NCBI GenBank assembly: GCA_945912145.1
Contig: CAMEBF010000010.1
Coordinates: forward strand, 20,827 to 84,826
Direction of reading: 5' to 3'
Length of the DNA stretch: 64,000 bases
Source of the DNA: an uncultured Clostridia bacterium
GTDB lineage: Bacteria > Bacillota > Clostridia > Oscillospirales > Acutalibacteraceae
Shown here piece by piece: positions 1-8,621 of the stretch; within the stretch, counting starts at the first letter, position 1, and every line of letters starts with the position of its first letter. The notes under the pieces are model-generated. The model saw only the letters and a program-made list of their open reading frames with translations. It was not told where the DNA came from and made no database searches. The position numbers and the translations under genes were made by a program.

Positions 1-792
1 GAGGCACTGAATATCCAGCTCAAAGCCCGGTTCGACGAACGGGAAGAAGCCGGGACGAAGACGGACGGTCACGTCCTGACCGAACACCTCGGAGAGCATG
101 GTCTTCATGAAATAGATCAGGTTCGAGATCGAGATGTCCTCGTCGATCATGATGCCCTCCATCTGGAAAAACGTGTTTTCGTGGCAGGCGTCCGTGGATT
201 CGTTGCGGAAGCAGCGTCCCGGGAAGATAGCACGCAGCGGCGCGCCGTATTTTTTCATAATGGAATTCTGCGCGGCGGAGGTGTGCGTCTTCAGAAGCTG
301 ACCGCTGCTCAGATAATAGGTGTCCTGCATATCGCGCGCCGGGTGATGCTTCGGAATGTTGAGCGCCTCAAAGCAGTTGTAGTCGTCCACGATCTCGGAA
401 AAGTCCTCGATCGTAAAGCCCATCGTGCGGAAAATTTCTTCGACCTCGCGCTGAATGACCGTGATCGGGTGATACGAGCCCATATCCAGATCAAGCGGCA
501 GCGTCACGTCGTAATCCTCGGCGGCGTCAATCTGTTTCTGTTCTTCGAGCTTGACGATGCGTTCGTGCGCGTCGGCGAGCTGCTTTTCGATTTCCTGTTT
601 GAGGACGTTTACAGCCTGTCCGAACGCCTTTTTTTCTTCGTTGGGGACGGTTTTTAGCTGCCCCATAAGCCCTGCGACGTGGCCTTTTTTACCTAAAAAT
701 TCCACGCGGAGCTGTTCGATTTCTTCCGATGATGTTACCTTTTCGAGAAGCCCTTGAAAAGCTTCGCGAAGAGAGGAGGTTTTATCTTCCAT
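1..792 (-). CDS. pheS: Phenylalanine-tRNA ligase alpha subunit (partial, 3' end outside window)
   Basis: Catalytic alpha chain of the alpha2beta2 enzyme that charges tRNA-Phe. About 264 N-terminal residues are visible. They start with a coiled-coil tRNA-binding arm and continue into the class II synthetase core, with SYHPITVIQREVEEIF and the motif-2-like FRNESTDACHENTFFQMEG. The ATG at 792-790 follows AAGGAAGACC. The gene lies directly behind a T-box leader, which fits regulation by uncharged tRNA-Phe. The C-terminus, and presumably pheT, lie beyond position 1. Confidence 0.95.
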   Translation of the reverse strand, partial: MEDKTSSLREAFQGLLEKVTSSEEIEQLRVEFLGKKGHVAGLMGQLKTVPNEEKKAFGQAVNVLKQEIEKQLADAHERIVKLEEQKQIDAAEDYDVTLPLDLDMGSYHPITVIQREVEEIFRTMGFTIEDFSEIVDDYNCFEALNIPKHHPARDMQDTYYLSSGQLLKTHTSAAQNSIMKKYGAPLRAIFPGRCFRNESTDACHENTFFQMEGIMIDEDISISNLIYFMKTMLSEVFGQDVTVRLRPGFFPFVEPGFELDIQCL

Positions 793-828
793 ACCGGTCT
801 TCCTTTCCGTGTTATAATACAAAATAAA

Positions 829-1075
829 AAAACCGTCCCGCAAAAAAACGGGACGGAAAATAACCGTGGTACCACCCGAATTCGGAAATCAAAACGATTC
901 CCGCACTCTTGCCCGCCTTAATGCGGCGGCGACATTCCGCTTCGTTCCATGGGATTTTCGCGGAAAGCTCGGACGCTGAAATTCACCTGTTACCGCTCCT
1001 CAGGTCACTCGCAGCCGGTGATGACCATTCTCTGAAAGCAGACGATAACCGCTACTGACACGCCGTCATAGCCTT
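829..1075 (-). promoter_or_regulatory. T-box riboswitch leader of pheS
   Basis: Read on the minus strand, the leader ends with the T-box core GGGTGGTACCACGG (about 863-880). A strong terminator follows: stem CGGGACGG/CCGTCCCG at 833-856 with a long T tract at 824-832. Upstream lies a stem-I-like region in which a TTC triplet in AGGTGAATTTCAG is a candidate phenylalanine specifier. T-boxes sense uncharged tRNA and switch between terminator and antiterminator. The core and terminator are plain in the sequence. The exact specifier is an inference. Confidence 0.9.
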
Positions 1076-1092
1076 TGACAATATATAAGCAT

Positions 1093-1121
1093 ATTGTAAC
1101 ACAGCCGAACTGTTCTGTCAA
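1093..1121 (-). promoter_or_regulatory. Sigma-A promoter of the pheS T-box transcript
   Basis: TTGACA (1121-1116) and TACAAT (1098-1093) are separated by 17 bp on the minus strand, just upstream of the T-box leader. Confidence 0.85.
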
Positions 1122-1182
1122 GACACAAATCGGAAAATCCCGCGCCGGCAGATTTTTCAATGATTTTTTTTGAAAAAATCCC

Positions 1183-1237
1183 TTGACAAGCGGCGGGAAA
1201 TTGATTATTATAATAATAACAATTATTATTATCAATT
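1183..1237 (+). promoter_or_regulatory. perR promoter overlapping a Fur/PerR-type operator
   Basis: TTGACA (1183-1188) and TATTAT (1206-1211) have a 17-bp spacer. A near-perfect 39-bp inverted repeat, AATTGAT...ATCAATT (1199-1237), made almost only of ATT/AAT steps, covers the -10 and transcription start. Its form matches the AT-rich dyads bound by Fur-family repressors, so autoregulation by the next gene is likely (inference). Confidence 0.75.
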
Positions 1238-1252
1238 AGGGGAGAGGTGACC

Positions 1253-1654
1253 ATGACACAGAAGGCGCGGCGGTACAGCCGGAAGCGGGAAGCAATCCGA
1301 GCGGTTCTGAACGGAGCGCATTGCCATCCTTCTGCGGAATGGATTTATACGCAGCTGAAAACCGAGCTGCCCGATATCAGCCTCGCGACCGTCTACCGCA
1401 ATCTCGGCGAGATGAAGCAGAACGGCGAGATCCGCAGCGTCGCTTTCTTCGACGGCAAAGAGCGGTTCGACGGCGACGTCTCCCGCCATTCGCATTTTAT
1501 TTGCGATTGCTGCGGCAGGATTGATGATTTTGATTGTGTGAAGCACGACGGCGAGTTGGATTCTCTCGCGCAGGAGAGCTTCAACGGCAGAATTGATTTT
1601 CATACGCTTGTGTTCCACGGCGTATGCCATGATTGCCTGCTGAAACATTCGTAA
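1253..1654 (+). CDS. perR: Fur-family transcriptional regulator, PerR-like
   Basis: 133-residue metal-dependent repressor: an N-terminal winged helix (about residues 1-80, with LATVYRNLGEM typical of the recognition helix) and a C-terminal metal/dimer domain. HSHFICDCCG carries the HxHF and first CxxC, and CHDC near the end is the second structural-zinc CxxC. The ATG at 1253 is preferred over the in-frame GTG at 1247 because GGGGAGAGG lies 5 nt upstream of it. Its place ahead of rubrerythrin and the dyad over its own promoter favour peroxide sensing (PerR) over iron uptake control, but Fur cannot be excluded from sequence alone. Confidence 0.85.
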   Translation: MTQKARRYSRKREAIRAVLNGAHCHPSAEWIYTQLKTELPDISLATVYRNLGEMKQNGEIRSVAFFDGKERFDGDVSRHSHFICDCCGRIDDFDCVKHDGELDSLAQESFNGRIDFHTLVFHGVCHDCLLKHS

Positions 1655-1673
1655 AAAACGCATTTTGCGTTTT
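1655..1673 (+). terminator. Short hairpin between perR and rubrerythrin
   Basis: AAAACGC...GCGTTTT forms a 7-bp stem with a 5-nt loop directly after the perR stop and ends in TTTTGAT. It may partly terminate or process the perR-rbr transcript. No separate rubrerythrin promoter is obvious, so some readthrough is expected. Confidence 0.4.
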
Positions 1674-1712
1674 GATAAATTCACAAAATAAACTCTCTGG
1701 AGGTATGTTCAC

Positions 1713-2258
1713 ATGAAAAAATGGGTATGTCCCGTATGCGGTTACATCCACGAAGGTGACGAGGCACCCGAAAAGTGCCCTCAGTGCGGTGTTCCCGGTT
1801 CCAAATTTACAGAAATGAAAGCGGAAGCTTCTTACGCAACGGTTCACGTTGTCGGTGAAGGCGCAAAGGATAAGGTTGAGCCCGACGTTTACGAAGGTCT
1901 TCTCGCCAACTTCAACGGCGAATGCACCGAGGTCGGTATGTATCTCGCTATGAGCAGAGTAGCGGAGAGAGAGGGTTATCCCGAGGTTGCCGAAGCGTAC
2001 AAGAGATACGCTTTTGAAGAGGCTGAGCATGCGGCAAAATTCGCAGAGCTTCTCGGCGAAGTCGTAACCGATTCCACCAAGAAGAACCTTGAGCTTCGCG
2101 CAGCGGCGGAAGCCGGCGCCTGCGAAGGCAAATTTGAGCTTGCGAAGAGAGCGAAAGCCCTCGGCTACGACGCAATTCATGACACCGTTCATGAGATGGC
2201 GAAAGACGAAGCCAGACACGGCGCAGGCTTTGCCGGTCTTCTCAAGAGACTTTTCTGA
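1713..2258 (+). CDS. Reverse rubrerythrin (rubredoxin domain first)
   Basis: 181-residue non-haem iron peroxidase that detoxifies hydrogen peroxide in anaerobes. Residues 1-35 are a rubredoxin-like Fe(Cys)4 domain ([10 protein letters not shown]...CPQCG). The rest is a ferritin-like di-iron four-helix bundle with conserved Glu/His (EEAEHA, DEARHG). Classical rubrerythrins have the rubredoxin domain last. The inverted order is the revRbr type known from clostridia. The gene follows the PerR-like regulator by 58 bp with a GGAGGT site, so it is probably part of that regulon. Confidence 0.93.
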   Translation: MKKWVCPVCGYIHEGDEAPEKCPQCGVPGSKFTEMKAEASYATVHVVGEGAKDKVEPDVYEGLLANFNGECTEVGMYLAMSRVAEREGYPEVAEAYKRYAFEEAEHAAKFAELLGEVVTDSTKKNLELRAAAEAGACEGKFELAKRAKALGYDAIHDTVHEMAKDEARHGAGFAGLLKRLF

Positions 2259-2276
2259 TTAAAAAGCATAAAATTT

Positions 2277-2309
2277 TCGGACGTCCGCAGAAGCAGGCGT
2301 CCGATTTTT
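2277..2309 (+). terminator. Rho-independent terminator after rubrerythrin
   Basis: TCGGACG (2277-2283) pairs with CGTCCGA (2298-2304), followed by TTTTT. Confidence 0.85.
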
Positions 2310-2314
2310 ATAAT

Positions 2315-2578
2315 GTGCAAAGTGCAGTTTTGGAATCCCTGCGGGTTTGGCTTCTCAGTGAAGTTTGTCCCTTGAGGGACAAGTGAAGCAGCCCTGCGGG
2401 CTATGAAGTTTCGGCTGCGCCGAAATGAAGTTTTTGCCTGTCGGCAAAAGATTCGGAAGCCCTGCGGGCTTGGATTTTACGCCTGCGGCGCGTTTTATAA
2501 TCAAAAGGCGAAGCCTTTTCCGACATTGCACTCTGAACTTTGCACTTTGAACACTATATTTTGCGCTTTGAACTTTGT
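2315..2578. repeat. Heptamer-plus-hairpin intergenic element, copy A (full length)
   Basis: A string of short perfect hairpins: TGTCCCTTGAGGGACA, AGCCCTGCGGGCT, TTTCGGCTGCGCCGAAA, TTTTGCCTGTCGGCAAAA, AAGCCCTGCGGGCTT, ACGCCTGCGGCGCGT and AAAAGGCGAAGCCTTTT. TGAAGT-like linkers join several of them. The right end is a tandem of 7-bp words (GAACTTT GCACTTT GAACACT). The same modules recur elsewhere in the window. The long open frame crossing this stretch is not a gene. Confidence 0.85.
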
Positions 2579-2593
2579 TGAAAAAAAACTTAA

Positions 2594-2623
2594 CAGCCCC
2601 GTCATACAGGTGTACGGCGGGGC
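2594..2623 (-). terminator. Terminator of the ctsR-clpC operon
   Basis: AGCCCCG (2594-2600) pairs with CGGGGCT (2617-2623). On the minus strand the stem is followed by GTTAAGTTTTTTTTC. It lies 31 bp past the clpC stop. Confidence 0.75.
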
Positions 2624-2654
2624 TTTATCTGATAGGAGCCGTTTTACGGAAGGC

Positions 2655-5096
2655 TCAATTTTCCGTTTGCTCGCGGAAGACGAATTCGCCGTCTTCCACG
2701 CCGCAGATATATTTCTTCCCTGTCACGACCTTGCCCTCAAGCATCAGTTCCGACAGTTTGTCTTCCACATTGGCGCGCACCGCACGACGGAGCGGTCTTG
2801 CGCCGTAGACCTCGTCAAAGCCCGCATCGGCGATTTTCTGCGCCGCCTCGTCGGTAAACGAGAGATCGATCTCCATTTCTTTCGTCCGGCTGCTGACGCC
2901 GTCCAGCATCTTCTTCGCGATTTCCTTGATGTTCTCTTTCGACAGGCGCGAGAAGACGATGATGTCGTCCACACGGTTGAGAAATTCGGGACGGAACGTG
3001 TTTTTCAGCTCGCCCAGAACGGCTTCGCGGATTCTCTCGAACGACATTGCGCTGCCGCCGGAGGAAAAGCCCAGCGCGGACTGTTTTTCCGTAATCAGCT
3101 TCGCGCCGACATTCGAGGTCATGATGATGATTGCGTTTTTGAAGCTGACGCGGCGTCCCTGCGAGTCGGTCAGAAGGCCGTCGTCGAGGATTTGCAGCAT
3201 CATGTTGAACACGTCGGGGTGCGCTTTTTCGATCTCGTCGAACAGCACGACGGAATAGGGCTTGCGGCGAATCTTTTCGGTGAGCTGTCCGCCCTCTTCG
3301 TAGCCGACGTAGCCCGGAGGCGAGCCGACAAGACGGGAGACGGTGTGCTTCTCCATATATTCGGACATATCGAGCCGGATAATCGCGTTTTCGTCGCCGA
3401 ACATGGCTTCCGCAAGTGCCTTGCATAGCTCCGTTTTACCCACGCCGGTCGGACCGCAGAAGATGAACGAACCGATCGGACGCTTCGGGTCTTTCAGACC
3501 GACGCGGCTGCGGCGGATGGCTCTTGCGACGGCACTGACGGCTTCGTCCTGACCGATGATCCGTTTGTGAAGCTCGGATTCGAGGTTCAATAGGCGCTGA
3601 CTCTCTTCGATCGTGAGCTGTTTGACGGGGATTCCTGTCCAGCTCGCGACGATCTCGGCAATCTCGTTTGTGCCGACCTCGCCGGAGATGTGACCGGCGT
3701 TCTCCTGCCATTTGGCTTTCTCCTCGCTGAGCTGCTTGGCAAGCTCTTTTTCTTCGTCGCGGAGCTTCGCCGCGCGTTCAAACTCCTGCGAGCCGACGGC
3801 GGATTCCTTTTCGGCAGAGATTTCCTTGATTTTATCTTCTAATTCCCTGATATGCTCCGGCGGCGTAAAGGCTTTCAGCCTTACGCGGGACGCCGCCTCG
3901 TCGATCAGGTCAATCGCCTTGTCGGGCAGATAGCGGTCGCCGATGTAGCGCGCCGAAAGCTTGACAGCGGCAAGAATGGCATCGTCCGTGATCTTGACCT
4001 TGTGGTGCGCTTCGTACTTGTCGCGCAGACCGCGGAGAATCTGAATCGCTTCGTCCTCCGTCGGTTCGCCGACGGTCACGGGCTGAAAGCGGCGTTCGAG
4101 TGCGGCGTCTTTTTCGATGTTCTTGCGGTATTCCTCGATGGTTGTCGCGCCGATGACCTGCAGATCGCCTCTGGCGAGCGACGGCTTGAGAATATTGGCG
4201 GCGTCCGTCGCGCCCTCTGCCGAACCTGCGCCGACAAGCGTGTGGATTTCGTCGATGAACAGAATGACATTGCCGGATCTGACAACCTCGTCGATGCAGT
4301 TTTTGATGCGGTCCTCAAAATCACCGCGGTACTTTGTGCCGGCGACCATGCCGGTCAGGTCAAGCGACACAATGCGTTTGTCTTTCAGCAGCTCGGGGAC
4401 TTCATTCTGCGCGATGCGAAGCGCGAGCCCCTCCGCGATGGCGGTCTTGCCGACGCCGGGTTCGCCGATCAGACAGGGATTGTTCTTTGTGCGTCTCGAG
4501 AGAATCTGCATCACGCGTTCAATCTCCTGTTCCCGTCCGATGACGGGGTCGATCTTGCCCTCTTTGGCGGCGGCAGTCAGATCGCGTCCGTATTTATCAA
4601 GCGTTTCGGTCTTGCCGCCGGACGGCGATACGCCCGAACCGTTTGCAGTCGGCGTTTCTCCGGCAACCGCCTTGCCGATGCTGTTTGTGATGTCGGAAGC
4701 GGACACGCCGAGCTTTGCCATGATCCCGGCGGCGCAGCACTGCGGCTCTCTGGCGATGGAGAGCAGAATGTGCTCCGTGCCCACAAGGGACAGACCGGCG
4801 GTTCTGGCGATGAGAATGGATGTCTCAATGATGTTTTTGCTGCGCGGTGTGAAATCGTCGGGCGACAGCTCGGTGGGCATCCCGATGCCGACAGAGCTTT
4901 TGACGGCATCCATGACTTTATTGTATGTGATCTGTTTGGCGTTCAGGATCGAGGACGCGAGAGACGAGGTGTCTTTCAGAATTCCGAGCAGCAGATGCTC
5001 GCTGCCGATATAGGTGTGTCCCAGATCCTCCGCCGCGTTGACGGCGTTGTTCAGCGCCGTGTTGGCTTTTTCGTTAAAGCCTGTGAATTTATACAT
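2655..5096 (-). CDS. clpC: ATP-dependent Clp protease ATPase subunit ClpC
   Basis: 813-residue AAA+ unfoldase that feeds arginine-phosphorylated or adaptor-bound proteins into ClpP. Order: a double Clp N-repeat (1-145), AAA1 with Walker A GEPGVGKT, a middle domain carrying a UVR-like coiled coil ([16 protein letters not shown]), and AAA2 with Walker A GPTGVGKT and the sensor/C-terminal domain. The middle UVR motif marks ClpC rather than ClpB or ClpE. The start at 5096 (MYKFTGF) is chosen over an upstream in-frame ATG because GGGAGGAG lies just ahead of it. It is last in the ctsR operon. Confidence 0.96.
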   Translation of the reverse strand: MYKFTGFNEKANTALNNAVNAAEDLGHTYIGSEHLLLGILKDTSSLASSILNAKQITYNKVMDAVKSSVGIGMPTELSPDDFTPRSKNIIETSILIARTAGLSLVGTEHILLSIAREPQCCAAGIMAKLGVSASDITNSIGKAVAGETPTANGSGVSPSGGKTETLDKYGRDLTAAAKEGKIDPVIGREQEIERVMQILSRRTKNNPCLIGEPGVGKTAIAEGLALRIAQNEVPELLKDKRIVSLDLTGMVAGTKYRGDFEDRIKNCIDEVVRSGNVILFIDEIHTLVGAGSAEGATDAANILKPSLARGDLQVIGATTIEEYRKNIEKDAALERRFQPVTVGEPTEDEAIQILRGLRDKYEAHHKVKITDDAILAAVKLSARYIGDRYLPDKAIDLIDEAASRVRLKAFTPPEHIRELEDKIKEISAEKESAVGSQEFERAAKLRDEEKELAKQLSEEKAKWQENAGHISGEVGTNEIAEIVASWTGIPVKQLTIEESQRLLNLESELHKRIIGQDEAVSAVARAIRRSRVGLKDPKRPIGSFIFCGPTGVGKTELCKALAEAMFGDENAIIRLDMSEYMEKHTVSRLVGSPPGYVGYEEGGQLTEKIRRKPYSVVLFDEIEKAHPDVFNMMLQILDDGLLTDSQGRRVSFKNAIIIMTSNVGAKLITEKQSALGFSSGGSAMSFERIREAVLGELKNTFRPEFLNRVDDIIVFSRLSKENIKEIAKKMLDGVSSRTKEMEIDLSFTDEAAQKIADAGFDEVYGARPLRRAVRANVEDKLSELMLEGKVVTGKKYICGVEDGEFVFREQTEN

Positions 5097-5130
5097 AATT
5101 TCTCCTCCCATTTTTCTCTTTGAGAAAAAA

Positions 5131-5195
5131 CCTCTTACCTCTTCACTCTTCCCTTAAAAACGCCTTTTGCGTTGCACGAATGATTCATGATTCAT
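5131..5195. repeat. Heptamer-word element, copy H, inside the ctsR operon
   Basis: Tandem 7-bp words (CTCTTAC CTCTTCA CTCTTCC) are followed by hairpin AACGCCTTTTGCGTT and further 7-bp words (TGATTCA TGATTCA). It fills the gap between mcsB and clpC, and its right end contains the mcsB stop codon. The same CTTCGCAATGAAT boundary word occurs at copy C after prfA. Confidence 0.6.
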
Positions 5196-6208
5196 TGCGA
5201 AGCAAACAGCTTTTCCTGAACCGTTTTTGCGCGGTATTCGTCGCGTGCGTCGCTGGTCATGCTTTCGTCCACGGCGCAGGCAAGCGTCGCGGCCTGCATG
5301 GTTTCCGTCAGCTCGTTGATCCCCGCAATATCCGCGTCGATGATGTGGTACACGGCTCCCAGTCTGACCCACGAGAACAGCTCGAGCATTTCGTCCGTGC
5401 TCAGCAGTCTTGCCGAAGAGAGAATGCCGCAGGCTCTCGTGATGCGGTCGAGCACGTTGACGTTTTTGACGAATTCCTCACCGGCGGCGCGTTCCTGCGT
5501 GGCAATCTGCATGGTGATGGCCTTGAGATTGTCGAGTGCGGCGCGTTCGGAGATGCCGAGTGTGACCTGATTGCTCAGCTGGAACAGATCGCCCTTGGCG
5601 TTGGAGCCTTCGCCGTAGGTGCCGCGGATCGTCAGACCGAGCTTGCTGACGGTGGACGCGAGCTTGGACATCTGACCGCATTTTGAGAGAGCCGGCAGAT
5701 GCATCATGACCGAGGCGCGCATTCCCGTGCCGAGATTGGTCGGGCACTGCGTCAGGTAGCCGATGCGTTCGTCAAAGGCGTATTTCAGTCTGGAGTCGAG
5801 CAGATCGTCGATCTTGTTGGCGAGGTCGAACGCGCCCTGTAAATCGAGGCCGCCCTTGATGACCTGAATGCGGATGTGATCCTCTTCGCACAGCATGATG
5901 CTGACGGATTCATCGTCCGAAAGGAGTAATGCTCTGCCCTGCTGCGGCGTGGCAAATTCGGGACTGATGAGATGGCGTTCTGCAAGGGATACCGCCTGCT
6001 TGGGGGAAAGCGACTGCATCTCAATGTAATGCAGCGTCAGCCCCGGGATATCTTGCAGAGCGTCGCGGACGGTGTGACAGACCTTTTCTCTTCCCTCGGC
6101 GTCGAGCCGGCATGGGAACGGATAGTCCTCTAAGTTCCGGGCAAAACGGATTCTTGTGCTTAAAATGACGTCGTCATGACTGCTTTTTGTTTCATACCAC
6201 TTGTTCAT
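5192..6208 (-). CDS. mcsB: Protein arginine kinase McsB
   Basis: 338 residues, the full length of the phosphagen-kinase-like McsB. It phosphorylates arginines on CtsR and damaged proteins, marking them for ClpC-ClpP. The N-terminal STRIRFARNLEDYPFP and the central NLGTGMRASVMMHLPAL are family signatures. The start lies 3 nt after the mcsA stop, so translation is probably coupled to the McsA activator. The last codons and the stop lie in repeat copy H, so the extreme C-terminus may be repeat-derived. Confidence 0.95.
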   Translation of the reverse strand: MNKWYETKSSHDDVILSTRIRFARNLEDYPFPCRLDAEGREKVCHTVRDALQDIPGLTLHYIEMQSLSPKQAVSLAERHLISPEFATPQQGRALLLSDDESVSIMLCEEDHIRIQVIKGGLDLQGAFDLANKIDDLLDSRLKYAFDERIGYLTQCPTNLGTGMRASVMMHLPALSKCGQMSKLASTVSKLGLTIRGTYGEGSNAKGDLFQLSNQVTLGISERAALDNLKAITMQIATQERAAGEEFVKNVNVLDRITRACGILSSARLLSTDEMLELFSWVRLGAVYHIIDADIAGINELTETMQAATLACAVDESMTSDARDEYRAKTVQEKLFASQ

Positions 6209-6211
6209 TGT

Positions 6212-6703
6212 TTATCCCTCCATGCCCTTGATCTCGTCGCGGAGCTGCGCCGCGCGTTCAAAATTCTGTTCGTCGATCGCCTTGTTCAGCTCTTCGCGGA
6301 GCTCGGCGAGCTTGTGCGCCTGCTTGACTTCTTCGCTTGCGCCCTGCGGGAATTTTCCCTGATGCTCCGTGCGTCCGTGAATGCGCTGTACGGACGGCAG
6401 AAGCTTATCGTAAAACGTCTTGTAGCAGTCGGCGCAGCCGACCATGCCGCTTTTGGCGATGTCGTCAAAGGAACAGCCGCATTTTTCACAGCGGATGACC
6501 TTGTTGCTCAGACGGCTGACCGGGATATCGCCGAAGAAACCGCCGAACAGATTGCCGAGGTTCAGCCCGAACGACGGGAACACCGCCTCGTAGCCCAGAG
6601 CGGCGGCGCATTGCGCGCAAAGATGCGTTTCGGCGGTCTCGCCGTTGATGATTCTTTTAACATGAGTGGTTGCTTCGTTTTTACCGCAATTCTGACATAA
6701 CAT
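6212..6703 (-). CDS. mcsA: McsA, zinc-binding activator of McsB
   Basis: 163 residues with zinc-finger pairs (MLCQNCG, CAQC, CEKCGCS, CADC) and a C-terminal UVR coiled coil (EQNFERAAQLRDEIKGM), the standard McsA layout. It stimulates McsB and helps deliver substrates to ClpC. The ATG at 6703 with GGGAGAG upstream is used; the open frame extends further but enters repeat sequence. Confidence 0.93.
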   Translation of the reverse strand: MLCQNCGKNEATTHVKRIINGETAETHLCAQCAAALGYEAVFPSFGLNLGNLFGGFFGDIPVSRLSNKVIRCEKCGCSFDDIAKSGMVGCADCYKTFYDKLLPSVQRIHGRTEHQGKFPQGASEEVKQAHKLAELREELNKAIDEQNFERAAQLRDEIKGMEG

Positions 6704-6748
6704 AACAAATCTCTCCCTTATATAAATGTATATTATCGAAAGCACTAT

Positions 6749-6822
6749 GGGCTTGATTGTATAATCAAAAGGCGAAGCCTTTTCCGATATTGAACTTTGC
6801 ACTTTGAACTTTGCTCATTGTT
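6749..6822. repeat. Heptamer-plus-hairpin element, copy B, inside the ctsR operon
   Basis: GGGCTTGAT, hairpin AAAAGGCGAAGCCTTTT and tandem words GAACTTT GCACTTT GAACTTT fill most of the 119-bp ctsR-mcsA gap. The order equals the right end of copy A. The hairpin could modulate distal operon expression (inference). Confidence 0.75.
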
Positions 6823-7272
6823 TTAGATGCAAGATAACAGCATTTGCTTGAAGGTGGCGGCGCGAAGTCCCGGTCGCAGTTCTTTTTCCGCCGTCTTGTA
6901 GCAGTTCTCGTTGACGGCCGCCAGCATGATTTTTGCCTGTTCGGCGGAAAGGTATTCACTGTGATGCAGATTCAATATGATCGCCCTTGCCGACTGCTCG
7001 CCGATGCTGTCTCCCACAGAATTGATTATATGCATAAACATCTGCTCTTTTGCCGTATAATGAATGCGGGTGATCTTGATATAGCCGCCGCCGCCGCGCT
7101 GACTTTCCACCGTGTAGCCTCTCTCCGGCGTAAAACGGGAGGATATGACGTAATTGATCTGGCTCGGTACGCAGCCGAGCTGTTCCGCCAGTTCGTTGCG
7201 GTTGATCTGCGCGAGCCCCGTTTCGTCTAACATCGAAAGCAGCATATTTGCGATCTGATTGCTCATGTTCAT
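6823..7272 (-). CDS. ctsR: Transcriptional repressor CtsR
   Basis: 149-residue heat-stress repressor of clp genes. The N-terminal winged helix contains RNELAEQLGCVPSQINYVI and the glycine-rich wing tip RGGGGYIKI, whose conserved residues sense heat in the family. The C-terminal domain mediates dimerisation and McsB/ClpC recognition. The ATG at 7272 has an AGAGGTG site 7 nt upstream. First gene of the operon; its promoter carries its own operators. Confidence 0.95.
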   Translation of the reverse strand: MNMSNQIANMLLSMLDETGLAQINRNELAEQLGCVPSQINYVISSRFTPERGYTVESQRGGGGYIKITRIHYTAKEQMFMHIINSVGDSIGEQSARAIILNLHHSEYLSAEQAKIMLAAVNENCYKTAEKELRPGLRAATFKQMLLSCI

Positions 7273-7295
7273 GACGCGTCACCTCTTTTTTTGAC

Positions 7296-7370
7296 TTTGA
7301 CTTTCTTTGACCTTGTGATTGCTATTATAGTGACTGGGATGAATTCTGTCAAAGGTCAAATAAGGTCAAA
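7296..7370 (-). promoter_or_regulatory. ctsR promoter flanked by two CtsR boxes
   Basis: Minus-strand TTGACA (7352-7347), 17-bp spacer, TATAAT (7329-7324). Downstream, the minus strand reads GGTCAAAGAAAGTCAAA (7312-7296), an exact match to the CtsR heptad repeat RGTCAAANANRGTCAAA. Upstream, the plus strand reads GGTCAAATAAGGTCAAA (7354-7370), a second box in inverse orientation next to the -35. Confidence 0.93.
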
Positions 7371-7474
7371 AATTTATATTTTATTGAATCTATCTCTCTG
7401 ATTCTCTTATTTTCTTGAATTTTTGATTATTTTTATGCTTTTTTCTCAATTTTGATATGGGAGGCATGACGCGG

Positions 7475-7503
7475 TTGACATTTTTCGGGAATTGTTGTAT
7501 GCT
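7475..7503 (+). promoter_or_regulatory. Probable prfA promoter
   Basis: TTGACA (7475-7480), 17-bp spacer, TATGCT (7498-7503), 36 bp upstream of the prfA start. Confidence 0.7.
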
Positions 7504-7538
7504 TATATATTAAGATAAGCGGTGAGTGAGGAGACTGT

Positions 7539-8621
7539 ATGCTCGAAAAATTGACCCGTGTGGAAAAACGCTTTGAAGAAGTGAACGCCTTGCTGTGTAG
7601 CAGCGACGTCGCTTCGGATATAGAGAAATATACAAGCCTGATGAAAGAGCTCAAGCAACTGACGCCTGTGGTGGAAAAATTCCGCGAGCTGAAGCGCGCC
7701 GAGGAAACGCGCGACGAAGCACTTTTGTTGCTCGAGGGAAACGAAGCGGACGGCGAATTCAAGGAGATGCTCCGCGAGGAATTGGACGAAGCGAAAAAAC
7801 AGATCGTGACGCTGACACAGGAGCTGAAAGTCCTGCTGCTGCCCAAAGACCCGAACGACGACCGCAACGTTATCGTGGAGATCCGCGGCGGCGCGGGCGG
7901 CGAAGAGAGTGCGCTGTTTGCCTATGATCTGTTCCGTATGTATTCGATGTACGCCGAATCGAAGGGCTTTCGTATCGAAGTGATGAATCTGAACGAAACG
8001 GAGCTCGGCGGTATCAAGGAAATCAGTTTTATGATTAACGGCGAGGGCGCGTATTCGCGATTCAAGTTTGAAAGCGGCGTGCACCGCGTTCAGCGCGTTC
8101 CCGAAACGGAATCGGGAGGAAGAATCCATACCTCCACCGTGACCGTGGCGGTGCTGCCCGAAGCGCAGGAGGTTGAATTTGAGCTCGACCCGGCCGATCT
8201 TGTGTTTGAAGTCTATCGCGCCAGCGGCGCCGGCGGTCAGAAGGTCAATAAAACATCGTCCGCCGTGCGTGTGATTCATGTCCCGACCGGAACCGTCGTC
8301 GAGTGTCAGGTGGAGAGAAGCCAGTATCAGAACAAAGACCGCGCTGTCGAGCTGCTTCGTTCCCGTTTATATAATGAGGAATGCCGCAAACAGCAGGAGG
8401 CCATCGACGGCGAGCGTCGTTCGCAGGTCGGAACGGGCGACAGAAGCGAGAGAATCCGCACCTATAACTTTCCGCAGGGACGCGTCACCGATCATCGCAT
8501 CGGTCTGACCCTCTATAAATTGGATTCGATTCTCAACGGCGATCTGGATGAAGTCATCGACGCGCTGATTACCGCCGACACGGCGAAGAAAATGGAAAAC
8601 AGCGGCGATGGCGAAGCATAG
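7539..8621 (+). CDS. prfA: Peptide chain release factor 1
   Basis: 360 residues, standard RF1 length. It releases peptides at UAA/UAG. The catalytic GGQ is at about 232-234 within ASGAGGQKVNKT. The VPETESGGRIHTS segment carries the PxT codon-recognition tripeptide of RF1 rather than the SPF of RF2. The RBS GTGAGGAG precedes the ATG. The final codons and TAG stop merge with repeat copy C. No prmC, the GGQ methyltransferase that often follows prfA in Firmicutes, is present downstream. Confidence 0.96.
   Translation: MLEKLTRVEKRFEEVNALLCSSDVASDIEKYTSLMKELKQLTPVVEKFRELKRAEETRDEALLLLEGNEADGEFKEMLREELDEAKKQIVTLTQELKVLLLPKDPNDDRNVIVEIRGGAGGEESALFAYDLFRMYSMYAESKGFRIEVMNLNETELGGIKEISFMINGEGAYSRFKFESGVHRVQRVPETESGGRIHTSTVTVAVLPEAQEVEFELDPADLVFEVYRASGAGGQKVNKTSSAVRVIHVPTGTVVECQVERSQYQNKDRAVELLRSRLYNEECRKQQEAIDGERRSQVGTGDRSERIRTYNFPQGRVTDHRIGLTLYKLDSILNGDLDEVIDALITADTAKKMENSGDGEA

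Noticed and set aside
2403..3428. 341-codon plus-strand open frame starting in repeat copy A
   Set aside because: It starts within hairpin repeats, runs antisense through clpC and crosses the operon terminator.
5096..5111. Longer clpC start (MGGEI...)
   Set aside because: It would place the GGGAGGAG ribosome binding site inside the gene; MYKFTGF is the conserved N-terminus.
3852..5123. 423-codon plus-strand open frame opposite clpC
   Set aside because: It is an antisense shadow of clpC created by codon bias in a GC-rich third position. It has no RBS, no recognisable domains, and clpC is certain.
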